From Pseudomonadota bacterium (lineage in GTDB: Bacteria; Pseudomonadota; Gammaproteobacteria; Burkholderiales; Burkholderiaceae): DNA of 5,976 nt. Shown here piece after piece: positions 1-5,083 of this stretch (position 1 is the stretch's first letter; every line of letters begins with the position of its first letter). The notes below the pieces were generated by a model. The model did no database searches and was not told where the DNA came from. It worked only from the letters and a program-made list of their open reading frames with translations. The DNA lies in contig JAKORH010000115.1 in assembly GCA_029777935.1 (NCBI GenBank), forward strand, positions 1 to 5,976, given 5' to 3'. The translations under genes were made by a program, and so were the position numbers.

Positions 1-257
1 TAGAGAATCGCCACCCTGTCGCGCCCGACGCCATCGACGAAGACGAGGCGCCAAATTCGGTAGTGAATTGACTCCAGTTCCGGCAGCAGACCCAGCCTCT
101 TCGATGCATTGAAGCCGGCGCCGAAGAAATCGAACCCGTCGGCGTCATCGCACAACGAGGGTGATTTCTCCACGATCAATACTTCTTGACTGTGCTGCCG
201 CAGGCAGAGGGGCGCCGTCAGCCCCGCGATTCCCGCGCCGCAGCTCAGGACCTTCGT
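1..257 (-). pseudogene. FAD-dependent monooxygenase-like protein, N-terminal fragment, start codon missing
   Basis: Read on the minus strand from 257 down to the left edge, an 85-codon frame without stops starts T-K-V-L-S-C-G-A-G-I-A-G-L. This contains the GxGxxG dinucleotide-binding motif (GAGIAG), followed by the second Rossmann strand ending in an acidic residue (VLIVEKSPS). Further on come DGFDFFGAGFN and LGLLPELESIHY, which resemble FAD-dependent monooxygenases/oxidoreductases of the PHBH-like (UbiH/FAD_binding_3) group. Such enzymes use FAD and NAD(P)H to oxygenate small substrates; the substrate cannot be told from this piece. The family usually begins Met-Lys-Val-Leu, but here that first codon is ACG, and an in-frame TGA lies at 282-284 with no ATG, GTG or TTG between. 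An ATG at 279-281 is in another frame and would join this one if one base were removed from the AAA near 258-260. The gene is therefore probably inactive, or the sequence has an error. The rest lies outside the window. Family assignment is fairly sure; pseudogene status is inferred. Confidence 0.62.
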
Positions 258-349
258 TTGTCGAAGTGATTCGCCTCGGCATCAGACCAAACGCCAACCC
301 TGCCGTTCAGCCGCGAGCCTGCGCGCCGAGTTCGCGACGCGACCGCTCG

Positions 350-392
350 GCCCTTGCCCCGTCATGGGGTCCCACAGAACGTGGGCAAGGGC
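350..392. repeat. Perfect 10-bp inverted repeat upstream of the sensor kinase
   Basis: GCCCTTGCCC at 350-359 is exactly repeated inverted as GGGCAAGGGC at 383-392, with a 23-base spacer. A shorter alternative stem, CCCAC at 371-375 with GTGGG at 381-385, shares part of the right arm. The element lies between the monooxygenase fragment and the kinase gene. It could be an mRNA leader hairpin, a transcription terminator (no T-run follows) or a regulator-binding operator. The in-frame ATG at 364 sits in its loop, one reason to place the kinase start downstream at 433. The repeat is seen directly; its function is unknown. Confidence 0.5.
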
Positions 393-432
393 GCTCGCTT
401 CCGTCACAATTGTCGCAGCCACCGGTCCGCGA

Positions 433-2046
433 ATGACGAATCCGTCGGTCATCCGCCGTTATATCGCCGCCGCTCCGCCCTCCGTGATCGGCACATACGT
501 CCTTGCCTATTTGCTGCTGGACTGGGCCAGTTACATCTATCCCGCGGTGCCCCCGTTTGCAATTACGCCATGGAATCCGCCGCCCGGCCTGAGCCTTGCT
601 TTGCTGCTTCGATTTGGCCCGCAATGCGCCCCTTGGGCATTCATCGCGACATTCGCTGCCGAGCTCCTGGTTCGGGGAGTTCACTCAGGACCGGTGCTGC
701 TGTTCCTTATGCCCGCGTTGCCAGTGGCCGCGTACTCGGTCCTCGCCATTGTTCTAAGGGGGCCCCTTCGCTTCGATGCCAACTTCTCCAGTCGGCGCGA
801 CGCCGCGATCTTCGTCGCCGCGGCCGCAGTGGCCACCGCGCTGCTCACTTTCGCCGTGGTGGGCCTTCTGCGCGGCGTTAATCTGCTCGATGCTGCCGTG
901 GCGACAAAGGCTTTGACCCAGTATTGGATCGGTGACTTGCTCGGAATTTTCGTGACGACGCCTCTGTTGCTGGTGTTTTCGCGGTGGCCTCGACCTCGAC
1001 TTCTGGCCGGAGGGGTCGAAGCGGCCGCGCAGGTGCTGGCCGTCGTAATTTCTGTTGCGCTCGTCTTCGGAGTGGGAAAGGCGGAGGAGCTCAAGCTTTT
1101 CTACTTGTTGTTCCTGCCGCTCATTTGGGTCGCCATGCGGCATGGCGTCGAAGGGACGGTCATTGCGACTGCGCTGGTCCAGGTCGGGATGATCGTCGCC
1201 ATGCTCGCGCGCGGCTACGAAGCTGAATCGGTACTGCAGTTTCAGTTTCTGCTGCTCTCGGTCGCATTGACCGGCTTGTTTCTCGGTGTGGCAGTATCGG
1301 AACAGCGAGGCGCCGCAGAACAGTTGCGCATCAAACAGGAGGAGCTCGATCGCAGCCTGCGGCTGGCCGCCGCGAGCGAGATTGCTTCCGCGCTCGCGCA
1401 CGAGCTGAACCAGCCGCTGTTCGCGATCGACAGCTACGTCGAGGCGTGCCAGATGATGCTCGCCGATCGCAGCCCGGCGCTGGATCGCGTGCGCGGCACG
1501 ATCGACAAAGCGGCCGCCGACGTCCGGCGCGCGAGCGAGGTGGTGCGGCGCCTGCGCGCGTTCTTTCGCTTCGGGACGAGCCGGATCGTACCGACCGATG
1601 TGCGCGCGATTCTGCAGAGCGCCATCGAATCGAACCAGCGGCGCTTGATACGTCACGGCGTCCAGTGGCAGGTCCAGTGCGGGCCGCTGCCGAACGTCGC
1701 CGTCGATCGCGTGCAGATCGAGATGGTGCTGCACAACCTGATCGCCAACGCGATCGACGCGCTGAAGCAGGTGGCACCCGATACGCGCCAGCTCACGCTC
1801 GCCGCGGCGCCGGCCGGCGCGCACGCGGTCCGCATCAGCGTGACCGACGCCGGGCCCGGCGTGCCCGCCGACATCGCCGAGCGGCTTTTCAGCGCGTTCA
1901 CCTCGGGCAAGCCGGACGGCATGGGGCTCGGGCTCGCTATCAGCAAGTCGATCGTCGAAGCGCACGGCGGCCGTCTCTGGCACGAAGCCGCCGGGAGCGG
2001 GGCGGCGTTCCACCTCGAACTGCCCGCCACGGAGCCTCACGCGTGA
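433..2046 (+). CDS. MASE1-domain membrane sensor histidine kinase
   Basis: This 537-residue protein is the sensor of a two-component pair: it should autophosphorylate on a histidine and pass the phosphate to the regulator encoded immediately downstream. Residues about 18-290 form a hydrophobic region of roughly eight membrane helices, with the TPWNPPPGLSLALLLRFG stretch typical of MASE1 integral-membrane sensor domains, whose ligand is generally unknown. After a short coiled linker comes the dimerisation/phosphoacceptor helix ASALAHELNQPLFAID with the phospho-accepting His near residue 323; the HELNQP form is that of the FixL/DctB/NtrB-like kinases. The ATP-binding domain shows the N box (HNLIANAIDAL, about 434-444), G1 box (DAGPGVP, about 472) and G2 box (GMGLGLAIS, about 496). 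I chose ATG 433. An in-frame ATG at 364 would add 23 residues but lies in a hairpin loop; neither start has a clear Shine-Dalgarno. The stop overlaps the regulator start by four bases, implying co-translation. G+C at third positions rises sharply at about 1320, the sensor/kinase boundary. Confidence 0.9.
   Translation: MTNPSVIRRYIAAAPPSVIGTYVLAYLLLDWASYIYPAVPPFAITPWNPPPGLSLALLLRFGPQCAPWAFIATFAAELLVRGVHSGPVLLFLMPALPVAAYSVLAIVLRGPLRFDANFSSRRDAAIFVAAAAVATALLTFAVVGLLRGVNLLDAAVATKALTQYWIGDLLGIFVTTPLLLVFSRWPRPRLLAGGVEAAAQVLAVVISVALVFGVGKAEELKLFYLLFLPLIWVAMRHGVEGTVIATALVQVGMIVAMLARGYEAESVLQFQFLLLSVALTGLFLGVAVSEQRGAAEQLRIKQEELDRSLRLAAASEIASALAHELNQPLFAIDSYVEACQMMLADRSPALDRVRGTIDKAAADVRRASEVVRRLRAFFRFGTSRIVPTDVRAILQSAIESNQRRLIRHGVQWQVQCGPLPNVAVDRVQIEMVLHNLIANAIDALKQVAPDTRQLTLAAAPAGAHAVRISVTDAGPGVPADIAERLFSAFTSGKPDGMGLGLAISKSIVEAHGGRLWHEAAGSGAAFHLELPATEPHA
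2031..2034 (+). promoter_or_regulatory. Shine-Dalgarno for the response regulator
   Basis: GGAG ends eight bases before the GTG at 2043 and lies inside the last codons of the kinase gene. It supports GTG 2043 as the regulator start; the first regulator residues (QTIYIVDDD) follow at the distance normal for receiver domains. Confidence 0.6.
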
Positions 2047-2666
2047 CGGGACGGTCGAACATCCAGACCATCTACATCGTCGACGACGATCCGTCGGTGC
2101 GCGACGCGCTGTCGCTGCTGCTCGAATTGCGCGGCTACGCGGTGCGCGCGTTCGCCGACGGCGCAGCGTTCCTCGATGAGGTCGAGGCGCCGGGGCACGG
2201 CTGCGTGCTGCTCGACTTGCGCATGCCCGGCATGGACGGCCTCGAAGTCCAGCAGCGGCTCACGGCGCGCGGCATCACGATGCCGATCATCATCCTGACT
2301 GCGCACGGCGACGTCGAGGCGGCGCGCACCGCGTTCAAGGCGGGCGCGTTCGACTTTCTCGAGAAACCGGTCGATCGCAAACAGCTGCGCAAGGTGCTCG
2401 AGGCTGCGCTTTCGCTCGGGAAGGAAATCGATTCGAAGCGCGCCCATCGCGAGCAGTTGCAGGCCCGCGTCGCCAAGCTCACGCCGCGCGAGCGCGAGGT
2501 GCTGCAACTGGTCATCGCCGGACGACACAACCGCGAGATCGCGGCTGGGCTCGGCCTGAGCACGCGCACCGTCGAGGGCTACAAGGCCCGCCTGATGGAG
2601 AAGCTGCAGGTCGAGCGCCTCGCTGATCTGATCCGGCTGTCGATCGACCTCGACGCGCCGCGCTAG
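2043..2666 (+). CDS. FixJ/NarL-type response regulator (receiver + LuxR-type HTH)
   Basis: This 207-residue protein is close to the usual length of FixJ-family transcription regulators and is the evident partner of the upstream kinase. Residues about 8-120 form a receiver domain: acidic pocket D14-D15-D16, phospho-accepting Asp58 in VLLDLRMPGMDG, Thr86 in ILTAHGD, and conserved Lys108 in FLEKPVD. A short helical linker (about 121-145) leads to a LuxR/GerE-type DNA-binding domain from about 146, starting LTPREREVLQLVIAG and continuing through STRTVEGYKARLMEKLQV, where the recognition helix lies. Phosphorylation would be expected to promote dimerisation and promoter binding. The start is GTG at 2043, with its own ribosome site and a GTGA overlap with the kinase stop. 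A GC hairpin follows the stop at once. Its targets are unknown; the stress-protein/ion-transport block downstream is the nearest candidate, which is inference. Upstream extension of this frame inside the kinase is only a shadow. Confidence 0.94.
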   Translation: MTGRSNIQTIYIVDDDPSVRDALSLLLELRGYAVRAFADGAAFLDEVEAPGHGCVLLDLRMPGMDGLEVQQRLTARGITMPIIILTAHGDVEAARTAFKAGAFDFLEKPVDRKQLRKVLEAALSLGKEIDSKRAHREQLQARVAKLTPREREVLQLVIAGRHNREIAAGLGLSTRTVEGYKARLMEKLQVERLADLIRLSIDLDAPR

Positions 2667-2691
2667 CGGGAATCCCTCAGGGGCTTCCCGC
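2666..2691 (+). terminator. GC-rich hairpin after the response regulator, possible terminator
   Basis: GCGGGAA at 2666-2672 pairs with TTCCCGC at 2685-2691, and an inner CCC/GGG pairing around TCA can extend the stem. It begins at the last base of the regulator stop codon. A run of three T follows only at 2698-2700, so it is at best a weak intrinsic terminator; it may instead stabilise the mRNA 3' end. Confidence 0.4.
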
Positions 2692-2761
2692 GCGGGCTTT
2701 GCTGCTGTTGCTGCAGCGGCAGCTTGCCTACCCTTCCGGCATGGGCAGAGCGCGTCGTTCG

Positions 2762-2787
2762 CTCTCCCATTAGCCAGTGTGGGAGGG
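2762..2787 (+). promoter_or_regulatory. Leader hairpin masking the ribosome-binding site of the first stress-protein gene
   Basis: The segment CTCTCCCAT at 2762-2770 can pair with GTGGGAGGG at 2779-2787 (nine pairs, two of them G-U) around an 8-base loop. The right arm contains the only good Shine-Dalgarno (GGGAGG, 2781-2786) for the ATG at 2790. If formed in mRNA it would hide the ribosome site, so translation could depend on temperature, a protein, an RNA or translation from upstream. Pairing is seen in the sequence; regulation is inferred. Confidence 0.4.
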
Positions 2788-2789
2788 TC

Positions 2790-3170
2790 ATGATCAAGGT
2801 ACTCATTCCCTTCACGGAACCCGACGGCGCTGAGCGCGCGGTCCGTCGCCTGCTTGGCGAACCGGAGAAGTCGGACTGCCAGGTCGAGCTGCTCGCGATC
2901 GTCGCACCGGTCGCGGCCGCGAATGGACGTTACTCGGTCGCGCCTGCGCTGGCCGACGAAATCGCGCGCGAATCCGCGCTGGTGTGGATCGCCCGGCTCG
3001 GGCCGCTGCTGGCGGCCGCATCGGTGCCGTATCACTCGACCATCGTCGTCGGCGATCACATCAAGGAGCTGGAGCATGCGCTACATCGCCGCGACGTCGA
3101 CCGCATACTGCTGCCGGAGGCGGCGCATCGATCGATCGGGCACGAGCGGCCCGTGACCGTGGTCGCTTAG
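2790..3170 (+). CDS. Small degenerate universal stress protein (UspA-like)
   Basis: This 126-residue protein has the outline of the universal stress protein (Usp) fold. It opens with a beta strand, MIKVLIPFTEPDGAERAVRRL, matching the family's strand-1/helix-1 signature, has a central strand VELLAIVAP, then a helix, and ends with HERPVTVVA, matching the usual last strand (xxPVxVV). The Asp that normally follows the first strand (VPVDGS) is Thr here, and the ATP-binding signature GxxG-x9-G(S/T) is absent: the equivalent stretch is LLPEAAHRSIGHERPVTV. It should therefore not bind ATP, and may act as a protein partner, perhaps in a heterodimer with the second Usp (inference). ATG 2790 is chosen because GGGAGG lies just upstream and the fold starts there; an upstream in-frame ATG at 2724 would add an unrelated tail. 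The next gene starts 18 bases after its stop, implying one transcript. Family assignment is moderately sure because the protein is short and divergent. Confidence 0.75.
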   Translation: MIKVLIPFTEPDGAERAVRRLLGEPEKSDCQVELLAIVAPVAAANGRYSVAPALADEIARESALVWIARLGPLLAAASVPYHSTIVVGDHIKELEHALHRRDVDRILLPEAAHRSIGHERPVTVVA

Positions 3171-3188
3171 GCCGCAGGCGAGCCCGAG

Positions 3189-4607
3189 ATGACATCGCGC
3201 GCAGCCGGAGTCGCGGCAAGCTGTTTGCTGTGCGCGCCCGCCTTCGCCGCCGAAGCCGCGCCGGTCAACGGCAACCTGCTGTCGCCGATCTGGGTGCTGC
3301 CCTTCGTCGGCGTGCTGCTGTCGATCGCGCTGGTGCCGCTGACCGCGCCGGACTTCTGGCATCGGCACTACGGCAAGGCGTCGGCGTTCTGGGCGCTGGC
3401 GTTCGTCGTTCCGTTCGCGAAGCAGTTCGGCATCGACCAGGCATGGCACGCGGTCGTGCACACACTGCTGACCGAGTACCTGCCCTTCATCATTCTCCTG
3501 CTGGCGCTGTTCACGGTGGCAGGCGGCATCCACATCCGCAGCCACGTGCGCGCAAGCGCCGAAGTGAACACCGCGATCCTCGCGCTCGGCACGCTGCTGG
3601 CGAGCGTGATGGGCACGACTGGCGCGGCGATGCTGCTGATCCGCCCGCTGCTGGCCGCCAACGAGGGCAGGCGGCACCGCACGCACGTCGTCATCTTCTT
3701 CATCTTCCTGGTGGCCAACATCGGCGGTGGGCTGACGCCGCTCGGCGATCCGCCGCTTTTCATAGGGTTTCTGAAGGGTGTGGACTTCTTCTGGACCACG
3801 CGGGCAATGCTGGGACCGACGCTGACTGCGGCGCTGATGCTGCTCGGAGTGTTCTATCTGCTCGACCGCTGGTACTTCGCGCGCAGGGAAGAGGTGCGCC
3901 ACACCGCGAAGGAATTCCAGGGCGGAACGCGCATCACGATCCAGGGCAAGGTCAACTTTCTGCTGCTCGCCGCGATCATCGCTACCGTGCTGCTGTCCGG
4001 CGCGTGGGAGCCCGAGCTGAGCCTGGTCGTGGCGGAGACGGAATTGCACCTGCAAAACGTGGTGCGCGACCTCGCGCTGCTCGCGATCACGTGGGCGTCG
4101 TGGCGGCTGACGCCCAGAGCGGTGCGCGCCGCCCATCAGTTCGACTGGGGCCCGATGATCGAAGTGGCGAAGCTTTTCGCCGCGATCTTCCTGACGATCA
4201 TCCCTGCGATCGCGGTGCTGCGCGCCGGCCGGGACGGCTTCATGGCCCCGCTCGTCGGGGTGGTGACCGGCGCCGACGGTGCGCCGCTTCCGGGCGTGTA
4301 TTTCTGGACCGCCGGCCTGCTGTCGAGCGTGCTCGACAATGCGCCGACCTATCTCGTGTTCTTCAATCTCGCCGGCGGTGAACCTGTCGAGCTGATGGGG
4401 CCGCTGGCGACGACACTGACTGCGATATCCGCCGGTGCGGTCTTCATGGGCGCAATGACCTACATCGGCAATGCACCGAACTTCATGGTGCGCTGGATCG
4501 CGCAGACGCGCCACGTGCGCATGCCGGGGTTCGTCGGCTATATGGGATGGTCATTGAGCGTTCTGCTGCCCGTGTTTCTGCTGATCAGCCTGCTCTTCTT
4601 CCGGTAG
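3189..4607 (+). CDS. NhaD/CitMHS-type ion transporter, putative sodium:proton antiporter
   Basis: This 472-residue inner-membrane protein belongs to the ion transporter (IT) superfamily that includes NhaD, ArsB and CitMHS; close relatives are annotated as sodium:proton antiporter or putative citrate transporter. It starts with a signal-like stretch (cleavage plausible after CAPAFA, residue 20), then about ten to twelve hydrophobic segments. The superfamily's two inverted repeats are visible. The first has GTTGAAMLLIRPLL (142-155) and NIGGGLTPLGDPPLF (177-191). The second has LDNAPTYLVFFN (382-393) and MTYIGNAPNFMV (423-434); these re-entrant loops form the substrate site. Expected role is exchange of a cation, probably Na+, for protons, though an organic-anion substrate cannot be excluded. 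It lies between two Usp genes at spacings of 18 and 17 bases, so the three probably form one operon. Start at ATG 3189 is supported by the signal-like N-terminus; the ribosome site is weak (AGGCGAG about seven bases upstream). No break or truncation is seen. Confidence 0.88.
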   Translation: MTSRAAGVAASCLLCAPAFAAEAAPVNGNLLSPIWVLPFVGVLLSIALVPLTAPDFWHRHYGKASAFWALAFVVPFAKQFGIDQAWHAVVHTLLTEYLPFIILLLALFTVAGGIHIRSHVRASAEVNTAILALGTLLASVMGTTGAAMLLIRPLLAANEGRRHRTHVVIFFIFLVANIGGGLTPLGDPPLFIGFLKGVDFFWTTRAMLGPTLTAALMLLGVFYLLDRWYFARREEVRHTAKEFQGGTRITIQGKVNFLLLAAIIATVLLSGAWEPELSLVVAETELHLQNVVRDLALLAITWASWRLTPRAVRAAHQFDWGPMIEVAKLFAAIFLTIIPAIAVLRAGRDGFMAPLVGVVTGADGAPLPGVYFWTAGLLSSVLDNAPTYLVFFNLAGGEPVELMGPLATTLTAISAGAVFMGAMTYIGNAPNFMVRWIAQTRHVRMPGFVGYMGWSLSVLLPVFLLISLLFFR

Positions 4608-4624
4608 AGGACGAGGCACCTAGA

Positions 4625-5065
4625 ATGATGACGACCCTGCTTGTACCTGTCGACGATTCGGCCGCGGCGGTTTCGGCCGTCCGCTATGCCGGTGCGCTGG
4701 CGCGCAGCCAGCCCGGCACACACCTGCTGCTGCTGAACGTTCAACAGTCGCTCGAGCGCCGCTTCAAGCATGGCCTGCACAACAAGGCGGCGCGCGATCA
4801 CTTGAAGGAATGCGGCGAGCGAGCCGCGTCGGCATCGCGCTCGGTGCTCGATCGCTCGGCTTGTTCGTATGAATTCATGATTGCGTTCGGTTGCCCGGGC
4901 GACGTGATCGCGCGCGTGGCCAACGAGCGGCGCTGCCACGGCATCGTGATGGGCACACGCAACCTCGGCGCGCTCGGACGCCTGTTGTTCGGCTCGGTGG
5001 CCGGCGACGTGTTGCGGCAGGCGCGCGTTCCGGTGACGCTGGTGCCGCCGGACAAAAGCAGCTAA
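4625..5065 (+). CDS. Universal stress protein (UspA family)
   Basis: This 146-residue protein has normal length for a single-domain cytoplasmic Usp. It opens with MMTTLLVPVDDSAAAVSAVRYA, keeping the VPVDxS signature and the Asp that contacts adenine nucleotide in ATP-binding members. A second strand (HLLLLNVQ) and a helix follow, then GCPGDVIARVANERRCHGIVMGT, where relatives have the GxPxxxI signature. The nucleotide loop reads G110-T-R-N113 then G123-S124: spacing fits GxxG-x9-G(S/T), but the second glycine is Asn, so ATP binding is possible but not assured. It ends QARVPVTLVPP, as usual. Such proteins modulate survival under starvation, hypoxia or other stress, often by unknown partners. 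The start is ATG 4625 with GAGG eight bases upstream; ATG 4628 directly after it is an alternative. It is the third gene of the Usp-transporter-Usp block, 17 bases after the transporter, and converges with the ATPase gene 18 bases later. No strong terminator separates them. Confidence 0.9.
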   Translation: MMTTLLVPVDDSAAAVSAVRYAGALARSQPGTHLLLLNVQQSLERRFKHGLHNKAARDHLKECGERAASASRSVLDRSACSYEFMIAFGCPGDVIARVANERRCHGIVMGTRNLGALGRLLFGSVAGDVLRQARVPVTLVPPDKSS

Positions 5066-5083
5066 CGCAGCGGCGACCCAGCG

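Noticed and set aside
364..432. ATG 364 as the kinase start, adding 23 residues
   Set aside because: It lies inside the loop of the 350-392 inverted repeat, has no ribosome site, and adds a segment unlike MASE1 proteins. It remains possible because ATG 433 also lacks a clear ribosome site.
161..436. Small plus-strand frame of 91 residues
   Set aside because: It overlaps the antisense monooxygenase frame, has no ribosome site, and its Pro/Arg/Ser-rich translation has no recognisable feature.
754..2040. Long minus-strand open frame opposite the kinase (428 residues)
   Set aside because: It is antisense to a gene with unmistakable kinase motifs, is rich in Arg, His and Gln with no recognisable domain, and arises from the third-position G/C bias.
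2701..2723. GCTGCTG...CGGCAGC partial inverted repeat in the gap after the regulator
   Set aside because: The arms pair over only five bases without mismatch, and the stretch is a low-complexity GCTG run, too weak to call a terminator or operator.
2037..3077. Long minus-strand open frame opposite the regulator and first Usp
   Set aside because: It spans two real genes and the gap between them, and its low-complexity Arg/Asp/Gln-rich translation matches no family.
3081..4514. 477-residue minus-strand frame and 465-residue plus-strand frame (2984-4381) over the transporter gene
   Set aside because: Both are Arg/His-rich shadow frames of the transporter gene, whose own frame has conserved re-entrant loop motifs and membrane helices.
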